NCBI RefSeq assembly: GCF_019393635.1
Contig: NC_057863.1
Coordinates: 641,326,306 to 641,390,305, forward strand
Length of the DNA: 64,000 nucleotides
Direction: 5' to 3'
Origin: Dromiciops gliroides
Lineage: Eukaryota > Chordata > Mammalia > Microbiotheria > Microbiotheriidae
In this document: in pieces, positions 35,001 to 47,000 of the stretch
How the letters are laid out: every line of letters begins with the position of its first letter
Position numbering within the stretch: the first letter of the stretch is position 1
Notes under the pieces: generated by a model
Seen by the model: the letters and a program-made list of their open reading frames with translations, nothing else
Database searches by the model: none
What the model was told of the DNA's origin: nothing
Position numbers and translations under genes: made by a program

Positions 35001-38000
35001 AACACTTACTAGCTGTGTGACCCTGGGCAAGTCACTTAACCCCAATTGCCTCACTAAAAAAAAAAAGAGAGAGAGAAGACATTTAGAGCTATCCTTTACA
35101 GGTGAGGAAACCGAGGCACGGGAAGGGGACATAAGTAAGATCACATGGGAACTAAGGGGCTGAATGAGGATCCTATCCTAGGGTGTCTGGCTGCAAATTC
35201 AGTGTCCTTCCTAGCAGCCTGTTAGCTCTGCTCCAGGTTATCCCTCTTTCTGGCCCCCCTCCCTCTAGTCTCTCAGCTACTCCCTCCACGGGGAGCCTGG
35301 TCGTGCCCCCTTCTGGGAGCACCTGTCCTGCTACCCCAGGAGGAAGAGGAGGAGATTCAAAGAAAAGATCTAGGCAGAGACTGGGACACAGAGAGACCCA
35401 GAGGGAGAGGCAAGGAGAGAGAGACACAAGGAAGGAGAGACAGCCCTGGGGGATTGCCTTAGGCTGTGCACTCTGAGTCCTTAGGAGGCCCTGGCAGAGA
35501 CCTGCCTGGCCCTCTGGGGAGCAGGATGGACTCTCCAGATGCCAGGCATGTGCTTCCCCCATCCACCCTTTGGGGTCACCTGTTTCTCCATAAATCCCCG
35601 GGCCTCGGGAAGCTAAGCCCAAGCTAGACAAAGGGGCTGAGGACCCCCTCCCCTCCTAATACAGAATCAGGGGATTCAGCAGGAGAGGCAGACAGATGGA
35701 ATCGGAGTTTTGCAGACATTCTGGGCCCACAAGGCTTCTGGTATCCCCCCCCTCCCCCTGTGGCCCAGGCAGGTCCAGGACGCTGACTCAGCAAGAAGGG
35801 CCAGTGGCTGGAGGTGGGGATCGGCTTATCGGCTCAGGGCGCCCCAGCTCATCGCCTAAATCCCCTTAATCGCATTGTCAGCTCCCCGGCAGCTCTCCAA
35901 GGGATGGGGAGGAGGGAAGGGAGGAGGCTGGCCCCACTCCGGTGCCCCCTCCCACCCAGCCACACCCCTCTGAGGCCTGGGGGCCAGCCGCAGGGTCAGA
36001 GACTGTGGAAGGATTGGGAACTTTTCCATCTGTGCAGAGCAGATGGACAGACACACTGGCAGACAGTGCTGCCGCCGCCTGACCTGTCACCCCTAGTGTA
36101 GGGCGCAGCCTTGGCAGAGGGAAGTAGGGGGGAGGGTGGCTCTGCCCTCCTGAACCGTCTGTTAATTACATTCTCGGGGTTTTAGGACTTCAGGAGACCA
36201 TCTAGTCGAACTCCTTGTTTTACAGATGGGGAAACCGAGGCCCAAAGAAGGGAGCTGCCCAAGGTCACACAGGTAGTGAGTAACGGTGCTCCTTTAGAGC
36301 CCAGTGGGCCATACAGCCTCTCCATGTGGAGAGGAGGGAGCTGGAGATTCAGGTAGATGTGGGAAGGATGGGGGACTCTGGGAAGATGGGGCAGAGTCTT
36401 CCCTGCCAGACCAGGGAATAACCCAGAGCAGGCTCATGCCTCCTTCCTTCTGTTCAGGTCAGTGGTCTTGTCTCCCTCTCAGCCCGAGGACCCCCAAGGT
36501 CAGCCTGTGCTGCCTCCAAACCCTTGCTTCTCCAGGGCCATCCCCCCCACCTCCCCATCTCACAGCCTGTGCTTACGGGAGGGCTTCCCCTGGGAACACT
36601 TGTGCCCAGTGACAGGATCCGAGCCCTGACCCTTGGGGCAAGGGGGGGTCCTGCCAGGCTGGGGCAGGAAGCCAGGGGAAGAGATGGGAGGGAGAGGGGG
36701 ATTGATTTCCCCACAGGCTCTGCTGACAAATTTATCCTGTAATGTCCCAAGTAAAAGGCTCATAAAACGTCATTAATGTTCATGACAGGTCATAAAAATG
36801 ATCAGTAGAGCTGGGAACTCCAAAATGAGGTAGAAATAAGTTTAAAGATGTTTTTATTGTAATTCTGCTCCATAATCTAGCCCTTCTCAGGAGCCCCACC
36901 AGGCCTGGGACCCCTCTTCTGGGGACAGGAGGCAAATGGCGGGAAGTTCACTCCCTCGTCCACCCTCCATGTCTCCCGTTGCAGCTGAAGGCCCATTTTT
37001 CTTTTTTTCTTTGCAGGGCTAAGTGACTTGCCCAGGGTCACACAGCTAGTAAGTGTCAAGTGTCTGAGGCTGGATTTGAACTCAGGCCCTCCTGAATCCA
37101 GGGCCAGTGCTTTATCCACTGTGCCACCTAGCTGCCCCCTGAAGGCCCATTTTTCTGAGGTTCCTTCCAGGGACCCAGGAAAGACATTCGATTTGTTCCT
37201 ATACACACGAGGGTCTGCCACTGGCTGACCACAAACCCAGCCCTCCAAGAATAACACGGAGGGGGGTGCAGGGGGGGAAACCCTGGCCCTCCAGAATTCA
37301 AATATTGCCCCTAAGGATTATGTTCTGGGCGACCTGCTAGGCCTCAGTTTCCCTAATTGTAAAATGAAGGTGGGGTAGAGGGTCTCTGAGATTTATCTCT
37401 ATCTCTGGCTTGGAACTGGTGAGCCTCTGATTATCCACTGCCCCTCGCCCCCCTCCCTAGGATCAACCATTCTCTGACTTTTCACATGCCTGTCTATCCC
37501 GCCTTGCTCCCCCAAACATTGAATGTCTTCTGGAACCTCTCCACAGCCCTCCATCTTGGGGGTATAAGACCCTCCCTGGACCCCTTTTGTGCTTGGAGTA
37601 CAGAGTAACCTCCTAAGTCCTCAGTCAGGGGTCTCCTGGGGGGGGGAGGTTCTGGCTATTGCCTCAGCTCCTCAGGATGCCTGGGTCCCCTCCACCAGAC
37701 AGGTCCCTCTGTCTTCCCTCTTGGACAGCAGCTTAGCCAACAGACCAAGGCTATTGCTCCGCCAGCCCCTCCCAGTGCCTCTCCCCCGCCCCATGGCTCA
37801 GCTAGACCCAAAGGGCAAATTAAATCATATATTATCCCAAACACCAGTCTCAGATCACCGCCTCTCTTCCATTAAAGATTTAGAGCTGAAGGGAGTCTCC
37901 CAGACCTCCAGACCTAAGGCCCCAGGTTCAGGGGGGGACAGTAGACTCCTCTTTGGGGAGGGAGGTGCCCATCATCCTCTACATATCAATACTACTGAGC

Positions 38001-41000
38001 AGAGCCAAGGCCTAGTGGTGGCCGACTAAGGGACAGGCACCCTCCTTCTCTGGCCTGTTGGGAGTGGGGGGGCACTGCACCTCTCCCACCCCAGTCCCCA
38101 AGGATCCCTGAGGTCAGGTGCACGTGAGGTCCTCAGCCGTTGGTTCCAGTCCAAGGGTTTAACATCAGAAATGGGTGTGCCAAGGGGACAGGTGCCCACA
38201 GCTGAGAAGAGGTATGAGGATGAGTGGGATCGGCTGAAGATAAGGGGAAAGACAGAGGCGGCAGAAAAAAAGAGACTCAGAAAGGAGACAGGAGGCCGAG
38301 GAAGAATGGTGGAGGGCAGCGTTGAGGAATGGGCAGGGGGAATGGCAGAGCCCCCAGAGCCACAGTACCCTCTTCCTCATTTAGACAGATGAGACAATGA
38401 AGAGGCACACAATGACAGAGACACAGGGAAACGTCATGCCTGAGTGGCAGGAACCCTCGGACCACAAACCCTTATCCTACCAGACACCCGGGGCCGGGGG
38501 CTACCTGCAAGACGTCTCTCGGAAGGAGATGTTCAGATCCCAGTGAGTGTGTACCCTGGAGAAAGAGAGAGAAGGTCAGTCCTGGCCCCTTCAGCTCAAG
38601 TCTCCCTCAGGGTCGCCCGTCTCCTCCCACCCAGAAAAGGCTCTTGTTACTATTATGGGAGAAGGGCAGCATACCGAGGCCCTAGACCGCAGTCTGGAAC
38701 CCTGAAAACCCATTCTGGGGGCCCTTCCCCTCCCCCACTCAGCCTCCAACAAAGGGGGCCCATGCCCACAGAATAAGCATCAAACTCCTGTTCCTGGCAT
38801 TCAAGGCTCCTAAGCCTGAGCCCAACCTTTGAGAGAGGCAGTGAGCAGAAAGATCCCTGGTCAAGAACCCTGGGCTCCCATTGCAAGGCCTTCCCACTCA
38901 AGGTCACCTTGTGACTGCTTGGGGGCTTGTATCTGGAATGCACCCACCTACATATATACAGTGTCTCCCTCATTGGGCCATAAGCCCTCTGAGGGCAGGG
39001 ACTACTTTGTTCCTGCCTTTGGTTAGTCAGTACTTGGCCCAGGTCCCAACACATAGTGTACAGTTAATTAATGAATCCACTGTTAATCGTTCATTAATCA
39101 GTGGATTCCAATCCTAGATCTGCCCACTGCTATAGAAGCCTAGATTTAAGGATGAAAGAGACCTCCAGAGTCTTCAGATCTGGGATGGGGAGACAGAGGT
39201 CCAGAGAAGGAAAGGGATTTGACCAAGGTCACATGGGTACTAACCAGCTGGAAGCACTGAGGTACTTAAGTAGATAGAGTCCTGGAATCATCAAGACCTG
39301 AGTTCAAATCCAGCTCAGATATTTACTAGCTAGCTGTGTGACCCTGGGGAAGTCACATAACTTCTGTCAGCCTCGATTTTCTCATCTGAAAAACCAGGCT
39401 AATGATAACACCCATCTCCCAGGGTTCTGGTGAGGATCGAATGAAATAGTATTTGTAAGGCATTTTGCAAACTTAAATAATTATCACAATTATTATGCAA
39501 TATACATACATGTATATAAATATGTTATTATGCAAGATTCAAAACCAGTCCCTTTGTCTCCAAGCCCAGCGGTCTTTTGGCTGAACCAAAATGTCTCGTC
39601 CATGGCCCCCAGACCCACCGGGGACCCCAGGAGGGCAGGGACCTTCCTCTGTCTCCTGCTAAGCCACAAGCACATGCCTGGCCACCCAAGAAGCCTCAGG
39701 CAGTGCCCATGATGAAGACAATTCACTGTCACCCCATCCACTGCACGGTTGCTTAGTCTCTGATGCTAACTGGAGCACGAGCCAGGAGACGCGGCACCCT
39801 TTCCCCCCTGCATTTATGGGGTCTTAGCTCAGGAGCTAGACAGGACCTTTGGGCTCATCTCAGGCCAATTTGGCATCTTCTCAAGGGGGAAACTGAGGCC
39901 TGACCAAAGGGCAGCTCCAGGTGTGATGGAAGGTACAATCTGCCTGGTCCCAGGAAGGGTCACGGTGCCCCACTCTGGCTCACACGCAGAATCACACCTG
40001 GGCCGGGGGTGGGTGGGTGGGGGTGGGACACATCCCAGTCACAATCAGAGTAAGAAGAGGGGAGACCTCCGATGCTATCAATCCATCCCTCCTCGCTTTA
40101 GAGGAAGAAACTGAAGACCAGGATGGCAAGAGGGAAGAAGGATTTATTAAACGCCTGCTGTATGCCAGGCATGGTGCTAAGAGCTTTACCAATATTATCT
40201 CATCTGATTTTTGGAGAAACGATTTGGCCAAGGTCACACAGACAGAAAATGGATCTGACCCAGCTCTTCTCTCCTAAGAGATAGGCAGCTCTTTCTAGGA
40301 CTTTGTTTGAGAAGCCTACAAGTTAGATGTCTCAGGCCCTGGCCCACCTGAGTAGAGGGGAAGTGCTGTCTATAGATCAAGGCCCAACCCCCCAACCCCC
40401 CATCCCTGTGGAGGATCCCCAAGGTTGGGTGCACGTGAGGTCCTCAGCCTTTGGTTCCAGTCCAAGGGTTTAACATCAGAAATGAGTGTGATTTCATCAG
40501 TGGAAATGACTCCCTCAGGGAGGACCACCCACCTTGTGTCCACATTCTCAGGACTGAGACCCTCCCCTTTGACTTGTGGCAGTCTCCCCTATTAGAGGGT
40601 ACAATCCCTGAGAAAATAGTGCCCCCTTTTCTATCTGTATACTCAGCACGGTGATTTGTATATAGTAAGTGCTTAATAAATTCATTCATTCATTCACTCA
40701 TTCATTTTGTACCCAGGGAGATACTCCCTTCCCCCAGGGTTAGGGGAGCCCCAAGTGTTATAACAGGACAGACTTCTCTAGATGCCTCATAGGGGGACCC
40801 CAAGTGTTATGAGGGGGAGACTCCCCAGAGAAAGGCCCCCAATAGGGAAGCCCCTCAGAGGGGTACCCCGAGGTTACAGCAGGGATATCTCTAGAGAGAG
40901 GGCCTTCAGGGTTACAGCAGGCCAGACCTTTTTAGAAAGAGGCACTCAGGGGTTATAAGGGGGGGACCACCCTAGGAAAGGGCCCTCTCCACCCCACCCC

Positions 41001-44000
41001 ACCCCACCCCCAGGCTCAGGTAAGGGCACCCCAGGGCCTAGCACTGGAAATCTCCCAGGCAGCCCTGCTCCAAGTCTCCTCAGACAAATGAATAGGTAAG
41101 AACAAAATTAAATCCTCATTATCTCTGCTTCCTTCCCCTCCATAGGAACTCAGTGAGGGAGCCCACACTCTGGGAGCGAGGGGCTGCTGGGGGAGGCAGC
41201 TGGGGAGGGAGCCAGGGGCTGCTTCTTTCTAGCCATTAATCATCCAATTAAAATGGAAGAAGGCTGGCCAGGAACCTCCTGGGGAGGGAGCAGTACAGGG
41301 AGGGCCAGGGGGGTCTGGGGCCTGAGGCCTGGGAAGGGGGGGTCACATCCCCCTCTCCCTCGGGCCTGATAAAATGTCCAATAAAACGTGCAGCTGGAGG
41401 CAAGGTGGGGAGTTCACAAACACTCAGCCCTTGGCCAGGCCCCAGACCGATGCCTCCCTCCGAAATCCTGCTCCTGCTCACTCGCCCATCTTAACCTTGG
41501 CAAGGTGATTCCAATAGGGCCTTAAGAGGACACCAAGAACCAGTGATCCATCAGAGGGGTTAATCATCACAGACCCCAGAGGGGAGCTTTGAGGCTACCT
41601 AGTCCAACCCTCTCCTCCCGCTGTACAGAGGAGGAAACTGGCCCGGGGAGAGAAAGGGAATTACCCAAGGTCACAGAGTTACCAAGTGTCAGTCAGGATT
41701 TGAACTCGGGTCTTCTGAATACAGAACCAGCATTCTGTCCACTGAACCACACTGGATGGCAGAGGCCATGTAGCCCAAACTTTTCATTTTACAGATGAGT
41801 AAACTGAGGCTCAGGGAGGGGAAGAGACTTACTTACGGCCACATAGTGTCCAGGTTGAATCTGGACCCCAGGCCCCAGAATCAGTGCTTACATAGATGTG
41901 ATCATTAGCTGTGGAGCTGAGGGAATTGTGAGTATGGGGAATATTGGGAGGGTAAATCAGCGATGTGGAAGACCGAGGTGGCTCTGGATTCCTACCTGGC
42001 ACAGAGAACCTACTACGGATCCTATGGGCTGAGGGGCTCTCCCACCTGGGGGTGGCTCCAGGAAGATCATCTTCTCTACCCTCCTGCCTCAGGTCAGGAC
42101 TGTCCCTGGCAGGGGACAGAGGGTCATGGAGACAAAGCCCCCTCTTCCTCTCTGCCTTCGGGGCTGAGTCCAGAAATTGTCCCAGTATGTGCTCTCTCCC
42201 TCCTCACTCACACTACGTGTATCTAGTTCTCTGTACCCCTCAGTAGAGGGCAGGCCCTGTTTCACTTTTTGTATCTCCAGTACTCAGTACAGGTCACAAA
42301 GGGTCGGCCGTGATCGAACAATAAAAGGAGGCGCTCGGTACAGAGCCTCTCACAGAACAGGCCGTTAGTAAATCGGCTTGCTGAACTGAAAGAGAGGACA
42401 AGCTGGCAGTGGGTAAAATGCAGACCTTAGCTGTGTGACTGTGGGAAAGTCATTTCATCTCTCTGAGACTCAGTTTCCTTGTCTGTAAAATGGGCTCCAT
42501 GGCCCTATCCACTTCTAAATCTATGATCCTATGAGAAATTAAGGGAACAGGTCCTCAGATGACAGACACAGAGTCCATCGCTGGGCACTTCTTTGGCGCC
42601 TTCCCAGCTGGGAAGTGTGCCAACCTAGACTGGGAGAGCCAGCTGTCACTTCCACACCATGATGAGACAGTGAAGAAGGACTCCAGTGAAGGCTTGGCCC
42701 ATCTGACTGTGGAGTCAGATGATCTGGGTTCGAACCTCACTGCTCACGCTTAGATACCCATGTCACCTTGGGCAAGTCATTGAACTTTTCTGAGCCTCAG
42801 TTTCCTCCTCTGTAAAATGGGGGAGGGTTGGAATAGGGCACCTCTGAGGTGCTTCCAGGTCTGTATCTGTGATCCCATGATGCTCAGAACAGGAATTCTG
42901 TCCCCATTCCTTTCCCCATCTGTGTACCATGTACAGATGAGCAAAGAAGGAAACAAGCATCAAGAGCCTACTATGTGCCAGGCAAATATCACCTCATTTG
43001 ATCCTCTCAACAACCCTCGGAAGGAGGTGCTATTATTATTCTCACTTAACAGATGGGGAAACTGAGGCACGTAGGTTGGGGGGCAATTGGGGTTAAGTGA
43101 CCTGCCCAGGGTCACATAGCTAGTAAGTGTCTGAGGCCAGATTTGAACTCGGGTCTTCCTGACTCCAGACTCAGTGCTCTATCCACTGTGGTTGCTTTGT
43201 GAGGCTGGGTTCAGAGGGGGTAGGGCAGGAAAGCCATGGCCCCTGGCCCAGGCCCAGCCCAGGCCCCTTGGGGAAGAAGGCAGATTCCTCTAACTCTAAA
43301 GCCTGAACCTTGGAGCCCCAGGGACCTGGGAGCAAAGGGGATGTCCTGGCTATAGCATGTCCAGCTGTAGCTGGGCCCAAAGCGTCCCCAGCCAGGACTG
43401 GGCTCCTGCCTCTTTTGGCCTCTGAGAAACCTGGAGGCGGAAAGGTCCCAAGCGGCCACTTGGTCTAACCTGTAACGCAACCCAAGGATCCATCATCCAA
43501 CATCCCCAACGAGGAGTCATCCAGCCATGGATTGCAGACCTCTAGGGATGGGGAGCTCACTACCTCCTGCCCATTCCATTTCTGCAGGTTCTCATCGTTG
43601 GAAGGTTTTCCTAAAATGGAGCCTCCTTCTGCATTGCTCAAACCTCCACCCATGGCTCCAGGGTCTGCCTGGTGGGCCAGGGGGAGCAAGACGAGTCCTT
43701 TCCTCCGGATCCTGGAAGGCGACAATCTACAGGCTGACTGCTCCCAGTCCGTTCATGTCCTCCCTGCTCTGCTTCCTTTCCAGCCTCAAAGCAAACATGC
43801 TGCCTCCTCTCAGAAACCCCCAGGGGCTCCTCAGGGCCCAACTCTCTGCTCCAGGGAGGCTGCTACCCCCCCACTCCCCCCCCTCCAACTCAGCCGTCTA
43901 CACAAGCCAAAGGCTCTTGGGGGCCTTTGGAGAGCCAGGCACTGACCCATAGAGGCTCTGAGGTCACCCCCAAACACTGACCCAACCTCACCAAGGGCCC

Positions 44001-47000
44001 CAAGCACTCATCACTGGCTACCTCGGGATAATGGAAAGAACATACAATTCAGAGTATGAAGCTGTGGATTTGAATCCAGGCCCTGCTCCCTACTGCATCT
44101 GTGCTTTTGGACAGGTAACCATCCTTTCTTTTCCTCATTTGCAAAATGGGAGAGCTGGACTGGAATCAGAGGACCTGAATTCAAATCTTGCCCCTGCCAC
44201 TTATCATTTGACTTTGGGCAGGTCCCTTAACCTCGGTAGGCCTGTCCTTCCTCTTGGAGCATAAAAGTAGGAATTGTTTCATTTGTCATATGCCCAGCAC
44301 TTAGCACAGCACCCAGCAGATAGTAGGGGGTTAATAGATGCTTTTTTTTGTTTTTTCTTTGTGTTTTTTTTTAGTGAGGCAATTGGGGTTAAGTGACTTG
44401 CCCAGGGTCACACAGCTAGTAAGTATTAAGTGTCTGAGGCCAGATTTGAACTCAGGTACTCCTGACTCCAGGGCCGGTGCTCTATCTAGCTGCCCCACCA
44501 AATGCTTTTTGACTGAATGAATTCTTCAGCTATAAGATGAACAAACAGGACTGTAGTAAGAGGATCAGGTTTCGCATCTCACCTCAGACACTAATTATAT
44601 GAATTAACTGCCCCAGGCCTCAATTTCCTTCTCTGTGAAATGAAGGGATCAGACTAGATCAGTGGTATCAAACTCAAATAGAAAAAGCATAATGAATTAG
44701 AAAACTACAGAATAACATTATCTATGTTGTATTGGGTTTTTACTTATTTTGTTAAGCATTTCCCAATTACATTTAAGACAGCTAGGGGGCAAAGTGGAGG
44801 GAGCACTGGGCTTGGAGTCAGGAAGACCTGAGTTTAAATCCAGCCTCAGACACTTCCTAGTTTTGTGACCCTGGGCAAGTTGCTTCATCCTGTTTGCCTC
44901 ACTTTCCCCATCTGTAAAATGAGCTGGAGAAGGAAATGGCAAGCCACTCTAGTATTTTTGCCAAGAAAACCCTAAATGGGACCATGGAGATTCAGAAATG
45001 ACTGAAAAATGTCTGAACAACAAGTTACATTTCAGTTTGATTGGCCTCACTGGGAAGTTTGACACCTCCAGAATGAAAGGTTCTCATGAGGTCTCTTCTT
45101 CTTATTCTTTTTAAAAAACATTTATTTATTTATTTATTTTTACAGGGCAGTGAGGGTTAAGTGACTTGCCCAGGGTCACACAGCTAGTAAGTGTCAAGTG
45201 TCTGAGGCTGGATTAGAACTCAGGTCCTCCTGAATCCAGGGCCAATGCTTTATCCACTGTGCTACCTAGCTGCCCCATGGGGTCTTTTCATATTCCAAGT
45301 CTGTAATCCTAACAGTCCTCGGTTTCTCCTTCTGTTAAACAAGGGAGTTGGATTAGACTTTTGCAGAGTCTCTTCCATGCTCTGCCTCTGGTTGACTGCT
45401 TTGGGGTAATTGGGGGCCAAGAGGATGTTCAACCCTGTCTGCATCTAAGTCAGCTGACTTGTATACAAAGCCTCCCGGTGATAACACACATTCAGTCACA
45501 TAATTTGCTACGTATAAGAGTGAATGCAAATGAATGAGATAAGCACAGAAGCTATGACTGGACTTTCCTCAACTTCTCACACTGATGTCTTCTTCCTGTG
45601 GCACATTAGATAGAGCATTGAGCTTAAAATGCAGAAGACCTGAGTTGAAATCCAGCCTCAGATACTTCCTAGCTGGGTGACTCTGGGCAAGTCACTTAAC
45701 CTTCCTTCATTTGCCTCATTTCCTTAACTGTCAAATGGGGATTATATATATATATATATATATTTTAGTGAGGCAATTGGAGTTAAGTGACTTGCCCAGG
45801 GTCACACAGCTAGTAAGTGTTAAGTGTCTGAGGCCAGATTTGAACTCAGGTCCTCCTGAATCCAGGACTAGTGCTCTATCCACTGTGCCACCTAGCTGCC
45901 CCAAATGGGGATAATATTAATTGTGTGATCCTAGACAAGTCACTTAACCTCTGTTTGCCTCGATTTCCTTATCTGTAAATCGGGAATAATAAGAGCTCCT
46001 ACCTCCCAGGGTTCTTGTGAGGATCACACAATATAATAACTATAAGGCATGTTACACAGTGCTTGGCACAGAGTAAGCGTTCTATGAGAGTTATTATTGT
46101 ATCAAAAATTGGATCATGGAAGTCACATTGAGAGTCAAACTAATAAAACTGTTAAATTTTTTTTAAATTGCTTTGCCTCCCCAGGCCTCAGTTTCCCCCC
46201 CTGTAAAATGTCTCCCAGACACTCTCTGTGATCTAAACGTCCTCTGAGGCCCCTTCCAGCTCTAGGTCTAGGTTCTTCTAACAAGATGATCTCTGACTTG
46301 TCTTCTGACGCCAAAATCCTATGTCCCAGAGCCCCTTATAAACGAGAAACTGGCCCTCTGATGACCCAGGCAAATTCATAACCTCTAAAGCTGACCCCCT
46401 GCATGTAATAACAACAAGAAGAAGAGTAACAGCTGTCATGGAAAGTTTGCAAGGTGATTTACAAATATTGTTTCAGTAAATAGAGCACTAGACTTGGAAT
46501 CGGGAAGACCTGAGTTCAAATCCAGCCTCAGACACTTCCTAGCTGGGTGACCCTGGGCAAGTCACTTAACCTTCATTCGCCTCATTTCCTCAACTGTCAA
46601 ATGGGGATCATACTAATTGTGTGATGCTAGACAAGTTACTAACCTCTGCCTGCCTCAGTTTTCTCACCTGTAAAATGGGGTTAATGATAGCCCCTACCTC
46701 CCAGGTTTCTTTCGAGACTCAAATGAGATAATATTTGTAAAGAGCTTAGCACATTGCCTGGCACATGGCAAGGGCTTAATAAATGTTTCTTTCCTTCCTC
46801 ACAACAACCCTGGGAGGTAATGAGGGAAACTGAGGCAAACAGAGGTTGTGACTTGCCCAGGGTCACACAGCTAGTACATGTCTGAGGTCACAGGACTCTT
46901 CCTGACTCCTGTTCTAGCTCTCTACCCACTGGGGCACCTGGCTTCCTCTAACGTAACCCTAGGGCAGGGTGGCTAATCTTCCTTCTGGGCTCCCAACTAG

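Larger units (their letters stand above)
31394..38504. other. SAMD11 intron 4
   Basis: A 7.1-kb intron with GT (31462-31500) and CA (32056-32087) microsatellites, a degenerate CA zone to 32430, a purine tract (32635-32815), conserved-looking islands (33535-33605, 35815-35885 and 36700-36835), SINEs (34747-35083 and 36985-37156), small MIR remnants, and the first copy of a 79-bp duplication (38101-38179). No exon seen. Confidence 0.75.

Noticed and set aside
42728..42738. tRNA box B-like GGTTCGAACCT
   Set aside because: Embedded in a MIR-type SINE with no cloverleaf around it; a tRNA-derived SINE relic, not a tRNA gene.
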